Assembly (NCBI GenBank): GCA_002364615.1 | Contig: DEYP01000016.1 | Coordinates: 124,001 to 188,000 of the forward strand | DNA: 64,000 nucleotides | Direction of reading: 5' to 3' | Source: Arsukibacterium sp. UBA3155 | Lineage (GTDB): Bacteria > Pseudomonadota > Gammaproteobacteria > Enterobacterales > Alteromonadaceae | Shown here: positions 53,534-62,654 of the stretch, in pieces | How the letters are laid out: the number at the start of each line of letters is the position of its first letter | How positions within the stretch are numbered: the first letter of the stretch is position 1 | The notes under the pieces: generated by a model | Database searches by the model: none | Told to the model about the DNA's origin: nothing | What the model saw: the letters and a program-made list of their open reading frames with translations, nothing else | Program-made: the position numbers and the translations under genes

Positions 53534-54094
53534 TTACTTATCTAGTCCAAATTTTTTCCGGAAGCGTTTTGCCCATGCTGGTCTTTGAATTTTGTAGCCA
53601 TAAACCTTTTCCGGGACGATGATGTTCGGATTAGCCAATACAAGGGCGTCGAAAAAGGCTCGACGATCAAATCCACGATAACTCCCATACATTAGCTGCT
53701 TCTTCTCTCCGTTTTTGAGCACTATTAAGTTAGTAGCGTAATCTTGCGTTGTATCAGTTATTTGCTTCAACTCTGTAATATCTGAAATATTGACCTGCCA
53801 GCTTACATCACCAAAGGTAGGGTCAAAATAGGATAATGTCGTCGGCGTAACACAAACTCTAATTTCTTTGTTTTCAAACCAAAACCAGAGTGCTAACCCA
53901 AGTATAAAAGCTTCAACAAACCAAATAGCGATGTTCAAAATATTAAGAAGCTGCGATAGCGCGTTTCTATCGTTCGTCAAATCAGGAAGATATTTATGTG
54001 CGGCCAGGTATAGAAAAAATACCACGCACGCATTTAAAACAAGTATCATCGAAGAAGAACGTTGTTTTTTTGTATAAATGAAGTAATTTGCCAA
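53534..54094 (-). CDS. Membrane protein of unknown function
   Basis: A 186-residue protein with two membrane helices (about residues 17-34 and 51-72). A soluble domain follows whose strand pattern (VCVTPTTLSYFDPTFGDVSWQVNISDITELKQI then NLIVLKNGEKKQLMYGSYRGFDRRAFFDAL) resembles bacterial PH-like domains of membrane proteins. The C terminus is strongly basic. No family name assigned. AT-rich, monocistronic. Confidence 0.65.
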   Translation of the reverse strand: MANYFIYTKKQRSSSMILVLNACVVFFLYLAAHKYLPDLTNDRNALSQLLNILNIAIWFVEAFILGLALWFWFENKEIRVCVTPTTLSYFDPTFGDVSWQVNISDITELKQITDTTQDYATNLIVLKNGEKKQLMYGSYRGFDRRAFFDALVLANPNIIVPEKVYGYKIQRPAWAKRFRKKFGLDK

Positions 54095-54335
54095 ATTTAT
54101 CCTCTGCTAGCTTTTATCATTTGTTCGCAGTGTTAATCTTACTCGCTAAAGCCGATCTTCACTACCTGCGACGTAGTCTTCTGTTATTAGCTCACAGCAC
54201 GCCAATTGTTCAGGTATGAGTCAGCCGTTGACGTAAGCGCTATATGTTGTAATGTATTTATGTTTTATTAACTTAAGAAATGGCTGAGAAAAATGTTGAT
54301 GGCATTTCTTTAATACAATACTGGTGAGCACAACC

Positions 54336-54791
54336 ATGCGTAACATAACTAAAATACATTTCAGTACTGTCATTAACGCCCCGGTAGAGCTTGTATGGCA
54401 GCGAATGTTTGGTGATGCCGGTTTTCGCAACTGGACGTCGGCTTTTTGCGAAGGCTCTTATTTTGAGGGAAGCTGGCAGCAGGGCGAACCTATCCGGTTC
54501 TTATCACCATCGGGCGATGGTATGGTGGCGACTATTGCTAAGCTTGAACCGCTTAAATCTGTGTCAATTAAACACCTCGGTTTCGTGGTTGCTGGTAAAG
54601 ATGATTTAAGCAGCGAGCAGGTGATTAGCTGGGCGCCGGCATTTGAGAATTATTATTTTAAAACGGTCGCTCAGGGCACAGAAGTAAAAATAGAGCAGGA
54701 AATTGACCCATCATACCAGCAATTTATGACAGATAAGTGGCCAGTGGCGCTGCAGAAACTAAAAGCCTTGTGCGAGCAGAACGGAACTTGA
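54336..54791 (+). CDS. SRPBCC (START/Bet v1-like) family protein
   Basis: A 151-residue cytosolic protein of the SRPBCC fold: KIHFSTVINAPVELVWQRMFGDAGFRNWTSAFCEGSYFEGSWQQG at the start, then LEPLKSVSIKHLGFV and KPVALQKLKAL-like WPVALQKLKALCEQ at the C-terminal helix. These proteins bind hydrophobic ligands; activity here is unknown. ATG 54336 is preferred to a GTG 12 bases upstream. No operon partner. Confidence 0.8.
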   Translation: MRNITKIHFSTVINAPVELVWQRMFGDAGFRNWTSAFCEGSYFEGSWQQGEPIRFLSPSGDGMVATIAKLEPLKSVSIKHLGFVVAGKDDLSSEQVISWAPAFENYYFKTVAQGTEVKIEQEIDPSYQQFMTDKWPVALQKLKALCEQNGT

Positions 54792-54887
54792 TTACATACC
54801 GTAAGTCTGACCAACAGCTTACAAGGCTTGGCGGCCGTCGGCGGTTAATTAATGTATAGACTGCGGGCCATTAAAACAGAGGATGTT

Positions 54888-55559
54888 ATGAATAAACTTA
54901 AGAAGTTTTGGCGCAACAACCGCGGTTTTGTGCTGTTTATCGGGTTAATGCTGGTATTTCGCAGTGCGGTTGCCGACTGGAACGATGTGCCTTCAGGTTC
55001 AATGCAACCAACCATTGAAATTGGCGACCGTATTTTAGTGAATAAAATGGCTTACGATCTGCGGGTGCCGTTTAGCACGGTTTCGTTGCTGAAGCTGGCC
55101 GATCCGAAGCGCGGCGATATTGTTATTTTTGCCTCTGAAGCGGCTGACAATCGTTTGGTAAAACGGGTGGTGGGTGTGCCAGGTGATGTAGTGGCAATGC
55201 AGCAAAATGTGTTAACCATTAATGGCAAAACGCTGGCATACACTGAAGTTGATGAGCCTACCGAGGCGATGGCAACAAATTCCAGTAGTGAAATACTGCT
55301 GACCGAGCAGCTCGGCAGTGTGGCCCACCCGGTTAAGTTGGCACCATTGTCCAGTGCTCTGGCTAATTTTGTCCCAGTACAGGTGCCGGCCGGCCATTAT
55401 CTGGTGCTGGGTGATAACCGTGATAACAGCGCGGACTCACGGGTCATTGGTTTTGTACCACGGCACGAGATTATTGGCAGGGCCGGGAAAGTATTATTTT
55501 CGCTGGATTATGACAATTATTATTTACCGCGCAGCGAACGCTTCCTGGCCGCTTTGTAG
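54888..55559 (+). CDS. lepB: Signal peptidase I
   Basis: A 223-residue type I signal peptidase. There is one N-terminal membrane helix (about residues 13-26). Catalytic Ser38 is in VPSGSMQPTI, general-base Lys92 in RLVKRVVGVPGD, and GDNRDNSADSR closes the active site. It removes signal peptides on the outer face of the inner membrane. It is not next to lepA or rnc, where the housekeeping copy usually is, and has only one membrane helix, so it may be an additional peptidase. GAGG lies 7 bases before ATG 54888. Confidence 0.92.
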   Translation: MNKLKKFWRNNRGFVLFIGLMLVFRSAVADWNDVPSGSMQPTIEIGDRILVNKMAYDLRVPFSTVSLLKLADPKRGDIVIFASEAADNRLVKRVVGVPGDVVAMQQNVLTINGKTLAYTEVDEPTEAMATNSSSEILLTEQLGSVAHPVKLAPLSSALANFVPVQVPAGHYLVLGDNRDNSADSRVIGFVPRHEIIGRAGKVLFSLDYDNYYLPRSERFLAAL

Positions 55560-55607
55560 CGGCTCATGCTATTACGGGGTGATTGAAACTATTCAGTATG
55601 CGTACCT

Positions 55608-57260
55608 TTAGCTATTGGCTTTGGGCCGGCGGGTACGGACCACCAATTGCGGATACTGCTCACATAATAACGTGACATAATGCTTAAATTTATCCTGAAT
55701 GGATTTCTCAAGCACGCTGGCTTTTAGTAACTTTATCGCTTGCTTGCAATAACGAAGGTATTTTACCGGCAAGCTATCGCATTTGCTTGCCGTTTGCAGA
55801 ATATTCATCGCCAGTATGGTGTTAGTCGGCATCAGGTCAAACGTTTCACAAAACAAGCTGACCGCCTGAATAAAAAAACCATTTTCGTAAGCATCGCCAG
55901 CTTCACCACTAATTTGTTTAATGGCTGCTTTTAGCTCCTCATGCCTGATCTTTTCCATCTTCAGCATAATTTTCTGCGTTTCGGTCAGATAATCATCGTT
56001 AATTAAATAACTGGCCAGTTTGTCGATATAAAACTGACTGCTATGAATATCGCCCAATTCAAAATAAGCTTTGGCCGCATCCATGCAGCTGTCGATCGTC
56101 ATTTTTTCTGCTTTATCGGCTACGCCGTTATCAAGCAGTGGCTGCCTTGCTTCAATAAGTAAGCCTTTCGCTGCCAGAATGCGACTGCGGACAACATTCA
56201 CCGCTTTATTCCAGCCGTTATCTATTGACCGTTTTGCCACACTATCGACCAGCTGACTGGCATTTTGCAAAATAATCGTTCGCTCCAGAGGGTTCTTGCT
56301 GTAAGCGACATCAATTAAGCTTCGGGCATGGTTTAAATAGTTTTCGGGGCTTTCGTCAACGGAATAGCGAGCCGTGGCGACCAGTTTGCCATTAATTCGC
56401 GCTGCGGCCTCTTTATCGCCAATAATGACGTTCAGGTTGCTAAGTGTGCGTTGGCGATCAATATTTTGTGGTGATAACAACACCGCTTGATATAAGGTTT
56501 GCTGCGCACTGTCGTAGCGGCCATATTTCACCATCAGATGCGACAGCCAATCCAGTGCTTCCACTTTAGTAATGTCAAACTGAGTTAAATCGGCTAACTG
56601 TAGTTCAGTATCATCCCAGCGCTCCAGATAAAAAGCAGCAATAGCCGCGCCCAGTCTGGCCCAGGGTAATGCTTTCTGGGTTAATACTTGCTTATAAAAC
56701 TGTTCTGCCTGCTGATATTTTCCGGCTTTTAGTAATAATTCACCTTTAATTCGCATGGCCTGAAAAGCAAATTCGGATTTGTTTCTGGCTACGCTGTCGC
56801 ATTCTTTAATGGCGTCGCTGAAGTTATGTTCAAACAGATTTAAATGGACTTTTCTTAAGGCAATTTTCTGTCTGACCGCCCGAATAATCCGCTCGTTTAA
56901 TATTGGAAAGGTGAACGGTTTTAAAATGTAGTCATCAGGTTGCAGTTCTATGACACCATGTACCAACTGGCGCTGGCTTTCAGCACTGATAATAATAAAA
57001 CAGCACAGCGGTGGCATCAGTGCTTGTTGTTTGAGTATCTCGAACAATTGATAACCGTCTTTACCCTCTCCAAGATTGAAGTCGCACAGAATAAAGTCAA
57101 ATGGAATATTTTGGCAACGGCTTATAGCATCGTTGGCGTCCCGGCTTAGGTGAATCGACTCAAACCCTATTGTTTGCAGCATGGCTTTGACCGATGCACG
57201 CACTGGTGAGCTGTCTTCAACAACAAGAACCTGTTTACAACGAAAAAAACTGGCATCCAT
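55608..57260 (-). CDS. Response regulator with TPR repeats
   Basis: A 550-residue protein. The N-terminal receiver domain has VLVVEDSS (acidic pocket), phosphoacceptor Asp60 in FILCDFNLGEG and ILKPFTF with the conserved Lys. It is followed by about 400 residues of TPR-like helical repeats (AFQAMRIKGELLLKAGKYQQAEQFYKQVL, KVEALDWLSHLMVKYGRYDSAQQTLYQAV). There is no DNA-binding or enzymatic output domain, so it probably signals by protein contact. No histidine kinase is adjacent. Its partner is unknown. Confidence 0.9.
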   Translation of the reverse strand: MDASFFRCKQVLVVEDSSPVRASVKAMLQTIGFESIHLSRDANDAISRCQNIPFDFILCDFNLGEGKDGYQLFEILKQQALMPPLCCFIIISAESQRQLVHGVIELQPDDYILKPFTFPILNERIIRAVRQKIALRKVHLNLFEHNFSDAIKECDSVARNKSEFAFQAMRIKGELLLKAGKYQQAEQFYKQVLTQKALPWARLGAAIAAFYLERWDDTELQLADLTQFDITKVEALDWLSHLMVKYGRYDSAQQTLYQAVLLSPQNIDRQRTLSNLNVIIGDKEAAARINGKLVATARYSVDESPENYLNHARSLIDVAYSKNPLERTIILQNASQLVDSVAKRSIDNGWNKAVNVVRSRILAAKGLLIEARQPLLDNGVADKAEKMTIDSCMDAAKAYFELGDIHSSQFYIDKLASYLINDDYLTETQKIMLKMEKIRHEELKAAIKQISGEAGDAYENGFFIQAVSLFCETFDLMPTNTILAMNILQTASKCDSLPVKYLRYCKQAIKLLKASVLEKSIQDKFKHYVTLLCEQYPQLVVRTRRPKANS

Positions 57261-57478
57261 GGCAGTACCTAAAGGCGATAAGCGTTATCGCAACGGCCGA
57301 ATAAAACATTCCCGATAGTAGCTTTTTTTTAACCTGTAGGTAAAGTAATGAATGCTCACCGTCTTGACATGCTACTTGCCATTTTTATTGGTTGAAAATT
57401 AATCTATAACGGAATGCGTCGCGTAACAGATTAAGGTCTAAACACAGGACATAAATAATAACTAATTGGAGCCTTGTT

Positions 57479-57790
57479 ATGCATTATCATCGTGTTGCTC
57501 ATTTGAACCGGCAGGAAGTGCGGATTGATGAACTAAAAATCCATTCCCTTGAAATGGGTATTTATCTGGTTGAAGTCGATTTCGACAGCCGTAAAGGCTT
57601 CATTGTTGATAACAATAACCGCCCCCAGCAATTCCACAGCGTGGAAGAAGTGAAACTGGCGTTTAACGAGTGTGTCGTGCGTGAGGCATTTCTGGTTCAC
57701 CAGTCAGCTTATGATGAAATGTGCGGCGGGCCGGAGACAGTAGACAACACCCTTAGCGTAGCGGTCCACTTTAGCCGTACCGTAAGTTAG
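57479..57790 (+). CDS. DUF6482-like small protein
   Basis: A 103-residue cytosolic protein with LKIHSLEMGIYLVEVDFDSRKGFIVDNNNRPQQFHSVEEVKLAF and EAFLVHQSAYDEMCG, the pattern of DUF6482. Its function is unknown. TTGGAG lies 8 bases before the ATG. Divergent from the REC-TPR gene and convergent with the pyruvyl transferase gene. Confidence 0.7.
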   Translation: MHYHRVAHLNRQEVRIDELKIHSLEMGIYLVEVDFDSRKGFIVDNNNRPQQFHSVEEVKLAFNECVVREAFLVHQSAYDEMCGGPETVDNTLSVAVHFSRTVS

Positions 57791-57817
57791 CCAAGTTATC
57801 AGACGGTAATGAACTGG

Positions 57818-57837
57818 CGGGTAACTTTAGTTACCCG
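57818..57837. terminator. Perfect hairpin between convergent genes
   Basis: CGGGTAAC-TTTA-GTTACCCG is an 8-bp perfect stem covering the stop of the pyruvyl transferase gene and lying 28 bases after the DUF6482 stop. No T-run, so terminator function is only possible. Confidence 0.45.
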
Positions 57838-58993
57838 GCGTCAGATGCGGCCATAAATGCTGCCACATCTGTTGATTACGCTGTTTTAATTGTGCTGCGC
57901 TATCGGCCAGCTGCGGCAGAATGTCAGTTTTACTGGCCAGCAGCAAATCAATAGTCAGGCATAAGCTGCCCGCTGTAAGATCTTGTACACAATAATCAGC
58001 CATACCGAAATCACTCATCATGGCATGGTACTTATGGCTCCAGCTGGTAGCAATACAGGGCACGCCCTGGCTTAACGCATTTACCGCGCCATGAAAGCGC
58101 GAGCTGATCACCAGCTCAGCGCCACCGATAAAAGCTTTGACTGCTAGCGGGTCTTCAATCTGGACCAGACCACAGGGTGATAATTTGGCAATTTCAGCGC
58201 ATAGCTCAGCATCTTCACGCCCCTCATGATTAACCAGTACCACCTGGTATCCCAACACCGTAAGTTTATCTGCCGCAGCGGCAAAAGCGCCGACGTAGCT
58301 TGCCCGCATGGCTTCTGCATCAGCATGATTATACTTTGACACAACTTTGGAGTTTGGTATCAGTGCAACGTAAGGCTTACTGACCTCAGGTAACTCATGA
58401 TTAGCCAGCGGAGTTAGCCCCACGGTAAAATCCGGAGTTAAAATTACACTGTCAGGTAGCGGGTTTACGCAACTTTGTAAGTGAGCCAGAGACACGGGGT
58501 CACGTACAAAAATAAGCCTGGCATGGTGAATAATGTCTCGCATCGCTGCTTTGCTCTGCTCACTGGCAAAAGGACCGAATGCTTGCGGCATAAAAACGAA
58601 AGGCTTGCCGGCATGATGAAAACGCTTCACTTCTTTGGCAGTATTTTGCAAAAACTGCAATGGCCACTGATCACCATAAGCAAAGCCGCTGGCTTCCAGT
58701 ACGATATCGATGTCGCGTTCGGTTACCATGCCGTAGCGTTTAAACAGCCGTTGCAGGGCAGCCGGCAGTTTGGCTATCACACCTGTTAAATCCAGTCCTT
58801 TACGCCGGAATGCCAGTTTTTGCCAGGCGCCAAGCCGGGCCCGCTCCGGGTAAGGTAAGTTCGGCCCCGGAGAGAGCACTAACTGATAATCTGGCAGGCC
58901 TTTTAAACCGTCCAGACAAGCCAGTAACATCAGATAGGCGCCTTTATTGCGAAACTGGACACCTTTAATTTCAACCAGCAGCGGCTTGTTCAT
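57827..58993 (-). CDS. Polysaccharide pyruvyl transferase family protein
   Basis: A 388-residue member of the WcaK/CsaB polysaccharide pyruvyl transferase family, which adds pyruvate ketals to sugars from phosphoenolpyruvate. Segments include VEIKGVQFRNKGAYLMLLACLDGL, FVFMPQAFGPFASEQSKAAMRDII, ARLIFVRDPVSLAHL and the C-terminal ELVISSRFHGAVNALSQGVPCIATSWSHKYHAMM with the conserved His. The frame opens upstream, but ATG 58993 with AAAGGG gives the family N terminus and lies 11 bases after the flippase stop. Confidence 0.9.
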   Translation of the reverse strand: MNKPLLVEIKGVQFRNKGAYLMLLACLDGLKGLPDYQLVLSPGPNLPYPERARLGAWQKLAFRRKGLDLTGVIAKLPAALQRLFKRYGMVTERDIDIVLEASGFAYGDQWPLQFLQNTAKEVKRFHHAGKPFVFMPQAFGPFASEQSKAAMRDIIHHARLIFVRDPVSLAHLQSCVNPLPDSVILTPDFTVGLTPLANHELPEVSKPYVALIPNSKVVSKYNHADAEAMRASYVGAFAAAADKLTVLGYQVVLVNHEGREDAELCAEIAKLSPCGLVQIEDPLAVKAFIGGAELVISSRFHGAVNALSQGVPCIATSWSHKYHAMMSDFGMADYCVQDLTAGSLCLTIDLLLASKTDILPQLADSAAQLKQRNQQMWQHLWPHLTPGN

Positions 58994-59004
58994 ATAAAAC
59001 CCTT

Positions 59005-60318
59005 TTAACGTTGACCAGCATGACGTGCGGTTATTAGCTGCCAGAGCTGTGCACGGGTACTGGCGAAGAAGAATAAGAAAAAAAATGAGGCAAAAGCATA
59101 GGAAATTAAAGTAGCCCAGGCGGCACCTACAATACCCATGGTTGGAATTAACCACAGGTTAAGCCCAATATTGAGTAGTGCGCCAATGCTATGGCTTGCC
59201 AGTGATAGGGGTTCCTGTTCGGTTATAATTAAATGCTGGCTAATCAGGTAGCGCACAAAAATAAAGCATCCGGCCCAGATATGGATACGCAGCACTTCAA
59301 TGGCCGCGGTAAACCCCTCACCAAATAATAGTGTTATTAACCACGGGGCTGCCAGTGTCATGGCCAGAGCGATACAAAATGCGGCACTGAAGAACAGCAA
59401 ACCAAACCGGCGTAATTTTAAATAGTACACGGTTAAACCATGGTGATAGCTTTTTAACATGTCCGGATAATAGCGGGTGGCTAAAGTTGCCGGAAAGACA
59501 TACCAAAGTTCTGATAAACGACTGGCGGCTGCGTATATACCGGCCTGCTCGCTACCCGCCATCGCGCCGAGCATAACAATATCAATTTTAAGATATACCA
59601 CAGCAACAATACCCGACACCCACAGCCAGCTGGAGCGCTTTAATAGTGGTTTAATTTGCTCAGCGTCGAACCAGCGTGGGTGATAAGCGGGCCAGGGGGC
59701 TTCACCGGGTATAAAAGGTTGTTGTTTGTAGCGGTATAACAAATATTGCCCGACGCCTACCAGCATAAACTCGATGCCGGTGATCAGGATCAAACTGGCA
59801 ATGCCAAAGCCGCTATACAGCAATGCCAGTTTTGCGATAAAGCTGACAAGTGTAATAACGGTTTTGGTGTAGGCGGTGCTTCGAAACGTACCTTGATAAT
59901 TCAGGTAAAACTCAAATAACAATAAGCCAAAAAAGCTTTGCAGTAAAAACAATACCGGTATAGCAATGCCCTTATTACCACTGAGCATATCCGGATACAG
60001 TAAATAAAAACCCAGCAGCATCAGGCTGCCACCAAGTAACCCCAGGGCTAGACGAACCGTTACTGCACTGTACAGCAGGGTCATTGCTTGCTGACTACTT
60101 TGCTGCTGCACGATGCGCCGCACTACATTATTGTTAAGCCCCATGCTGGTTAGCGGCACCAGAAAGGTGCTCCACGCCATCACAATAGAGAAAATACCTA
60201 ACTCACTGGCTCCCAGTACCCGGGCAACAAAAATGGTTAATACCGCTGCAGCGACTAATTTAACCAGACGGTCTCCTAACATCGCTGTTGCTCTGGCAAC
60301 TAAGATTTTTTTTAGCAT
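59005..60318 (-). CDS. Wzx-type polysaccharide flippase
   Basis: A 437-residue protein with about 12 membrane helices, of the oligosaccharide flippase (MATE-like) superfamily. The opening AMLGDRLVKLVAAAVLTIFVARVLGASELGIFS is characteristic. It is expected to move undecaprenyl-linked oligosaccharide across the inner membrane. It is cotranscribed with the pyruvyl transferase downstream and follows the WecA-like gene by 36 bases. Confidence 0.9.
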   Translation of the reverse strand: MLKKILVARATAMLGDRLVKLVAAAVLTIFVARVLGASELGIFSIVMAWSTFLVPLTSMGLNNNVVRRIVQQQSSQQAMTLLYSAVTVRLALGLLGGSLMLLGFYLLYPDMLSGNKGIAIPVLFLLQSFFGLLLFEFYLNYQGTFRSTAYTKTVITLVSFIAKLALLYSGFGIASLILITGIEFMLVGVGQYLLYRYKQQPFIPGEAPWPAYHPRWFDAEQIKPLLKRSSWLWVSGIVAVVYLKIDIVMLGAMAGSEQAGIYAAASRLSELWYVFPATLATRYYPDMLKSYHHGLTVYYLKLRRFGLLFFSAAFCIALAMTLAAPWLITLLFGEGFTAAIEVLRIHIWAGCFIFVRYLISQHLIITEQEPLSLASHSIGALLNIGLNLWLIPTMGIVGAAWATLISYAFASFFFLFFFASTRAQLWQLITARHAGQR

Positions 60319-60354
60319 AGTAGGCTCATATAAAACGATTATTGAAAATCAAGA

Positions 60355-61419
60355 CTAGCGTCGATTGGCTAAGCTGTGGCGAATGGCTGAGATAATGCGC
60401 CAGATATTTTGCATCAGGCCGATATACAAGGCAAACACCAGGAAAAACAGGGCTAACATTGCCGGTTCGGGTACCAGCAAATATTCACCAATAATACCGA
60501 TGCAGGCAAACACCCAGGCCAGCGCCGTGATCAGAATGAGTGACTCGCGGGAGTTCAATCCAAGTCGCAACGAGATATGATGCAGATGCTCACGGTCAGC
60601 CAGAAATGGCGACTGACCTTTTAGTATCCGGCGTAGCATTATTGCCACCATATCCATTAGGGGTATGGCAATCAACCACAAGGCAGTCACGGGCCGGAAG
60701 CTGGCGGTTTCGCTTTGGGTGCTTATCAGCAACAACCAAATTACCGACAAACCGATTAACATGCTGCCGGCATCGCCCATAAATATTTTTTTCTGCTTAA
60801 CCCAGCCCAAATTAAACGCCAGGTAAGGGAGTAATGCAGCAATAAATACCAGCGGCAACAGCGCTTGGCTGGCCTGGCCCCACAACAACATGAATACGGC
60901 AACACTACTAAAACTTACCATGCTGAGCAGTCCGGCTAAACCGTCTATGCCGTCGGTCATGTTAAAGGCATTAATTGCCGCAATTACCGCAATTAAGGTT
61001 ACAGGAATACCCAGCACGCCTAACCCGACGTCACCTAAGCCAAAAAGATTACCTAAATTACTAATATGCAGTTCCAGGCTGTATATCATTGCCAGGCCAA
61101 CAGCAAGTTGCACGACAAGACGCAATTTAACACTTAAATCCAAAGCATCATCAAATACGCCAAGGATAACAATAACCGCCGAGCACGCCAGATAGTAGCC
61201 AAGCATCGGGTCTGTAGAAAGCTGACTACTCAAAACCAGCAATAGGGTGATATAAATTGCCAGGCCACCAATTAACGGCACTGCGCCGCTATGCTGTTTA
61301 CGGCCATGTGGGATGTCCAGCAAACCCACTTTCCCCGCCAGCGGTCGTAATGAAATGATTGCCAGCAGACTGGTTATCATCGCCAGGATTAAAATTAACG
61401 TTAATTCAGCTATCGGCAT
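60355..61419 (-). CDS. wecA: WecA-like undecaprenyl-phosphate sugar-1-phosphate transferase
   Basis: A 354-residue MraY/WecA-family membrane enzyme with about 11 helices. Catalytic motifs are FDDALDLSVKLRL, NAFNMTDGIDGLAG and FMGDAGSMLIG, and the DREHLHHI motif near the C terminus is typical of WecA/Rfe rather than MraY. It starts polysaccharide synthesis by attaching a sugar-1-phosphate, usually GlcNAc, to undecaprenyl phosphate. First gene of the three-gene minus unit. Divergent from the GT4 gene over 155 bases of promoter DNA. Confidence 0.92.
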   Translation of the reverse strand: MPIAELTLILILAMITSLLAIISLRPLAGKVGLLDIPHGRKQHSGAVPLIGGLAIYITLLLVLSSQLSTDPMLGYYLACSAVIVILGVFDDALDLSVKLRLVVQLAVGLAMIYSLELHISNLGNLFGLGDVGLGVLGIPVTLIAVIAAINAFNMTDGIDGLAGLLSMVSFSSVAVFMLLWGQASQALLPLVFIAALLPYLAFNLGWVKQKKIFMGDAGSMLIGLSVIWLLLISTQSETASFRPVTALWLIAIPLMDMVAIMLRRILKGQSPFLADREHLHHISLRLGLNSRESLILITALAWVFACIGIIGEYLLVPEPAMLALFFLVFALYIGLMQNIWRIISAIRHSLANRR

Positions 61420-61574
61420 TTTTGTTCCGCATTGACGTTATTCAGCCTGTCGTCAGCTGAAATCGGTTTATAATCTGTGTTAAGTACATACAAAACTGGT
61501 TTGTTTAAGCTAATTAGCTATAAACTAAGTACTTTTAATGGCCTTGTGCCTATTGTAGTCAGGAATAGCGGCTT

Positions 61575-62651
61575 TTGGACAGTAAAACGTTACGTAACGA
61601 ACCCAGCGTATTAATTATTACCAATATGGGCCCGAAACCGTCAGCACCATTTCAGGGCCAGTTTGTAACTGCGCAAGTTAATGGCCTGGCTGCAATTAAC
61701 CCTGGTTATCATTTTATGCGCTGGCATGCTGACTCAATGCTGAACCGGTTACTGAAATATCCGGTATTTTTATTAGATTTTATCTGGCGGTTTATTCTTA
61801 GCCGGCGCACCTACTCGGTTGTTCATGTTCATTTTTTCTATCCGACGATTTGGCTGGCGCTGTTATACCGGTTATTGCGAAACCCCAGGGCAAAAATTAT
61901 CGTGACCTGCCATGGTAGCGATATCTATAAATATCAGCCACCAGGACCCTGGTATCGCTGGTGTGCTGATAAAGTGCAGCACTGGATTTTCACCAGTGAC
62001 GCGCTGAAAAGTCGGTTTAGCTTACCGTGTTCGCCCAATTCGGTACTATCTGCCGGTATCGCAGATAGTTTTGCAGAGCAAACACCGCTTGAACTGGCTA
62101 GCAAGCCTATAGACTTACTGTATGTCGGCAGCCTTGATTTTAACAAAGGTATCGATCGTTTAATCGGGTTATTACCGGGATTAACTAATAAGAAAATTGT
62201 TATTGCCGGAACTGGCCCCTGGTTGTCTAAACTACAGCAAGCTGCTGCGGTATTTCCTAACGTCAGCATACTGGGGCCGCAAACGGCCAGTGAACTGGCG
62301 GGTTTATACCGGCAAGCCCGCTGTTTTATCAGTACCTCGCGCCATGAGTCATTTGGACTGGTTATGGCAGAAGCGATGGCTTGCCATACCCCGGTAGTTG
62401 CCACCTATACTGATGGTGCTGCGGCCCAGATCCAACATGGCGTAAATGGTTATCTGGTCGCACAGCATAGTGAAAGCGATAGCCAAAATGAGCAGCGGGT
62501 AGTGGCGGGTTTATTAGCGGCACTGGAGCAACTGTGGCAATTACCTGCTTCGGACTATCAGCAAATGCAGCTTGAGGCCAGAGCGTGGGCAGAGCAGTGT
62601 TTAGTCAGTGATGTGGTTTCAAAATTAATTTGTCTTTATCGGAAAGTGTGA
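61575..62651 (+). CDS. Glycosyltransferase, GT4 family
   Basis: A 358-residue GT-B fold transferase. VLIITNMGPKPSAPFQGQFVTAQVNGL opens the N-terminal domain; the donor domain has KPIDLLYVGSLDFNKGIDRLIGLLPGL and SRHESFGLVMAEAMACHTPVVAT, with the ExxxxxxE motif of GT4. It probably adds a sugar to a lipid-linked glycan at the cytosolic face. The start is the TTG at 61575; no ATG lies upstream in frame. It is 3 bases from the WecG-family gene. Confidence 0.88.
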   Translation: MDSKTLRNEPSVLIITNMGPKPSAPFQGQFVTAQVNGLAAINPGYHFMRWHADSMLNRLLKYPVFLLDFIWRFILSRRTYSVVHVHFFYPTIWLALLYRLLRNPRAKIIVTCHGSDIYKYQPPGPWYRWCADKVQHWIFTSDALKSRFSLPCSPNSVLSAGIADSFAEQTPLELASKPIDLLYVGSLDFNKGIDRLIGLLPGLTNKKIVIAGTGPWLSKLQQAAAVFPNVSILGPQTASELAGLYRQARCFISTSRHESFGLVMAEAMACHTPVVATYTDGAAAQIQHGVNGYLVAQHSESDSQNEQRVVAGLLAALEQLWQLPASDYQQMQLEARAWAEQCLVSDVVSKLICLYRKV

Positions 62652-62654
62652 ACT

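Noticed and set aside
51956-54335. Integron-like gene cassette array
   Set aside because: Small hypothetical genes and hairpins suggested it, but genes are on both strands, no repeated attC-like site or integrase is visible, and genes have their own terminators.
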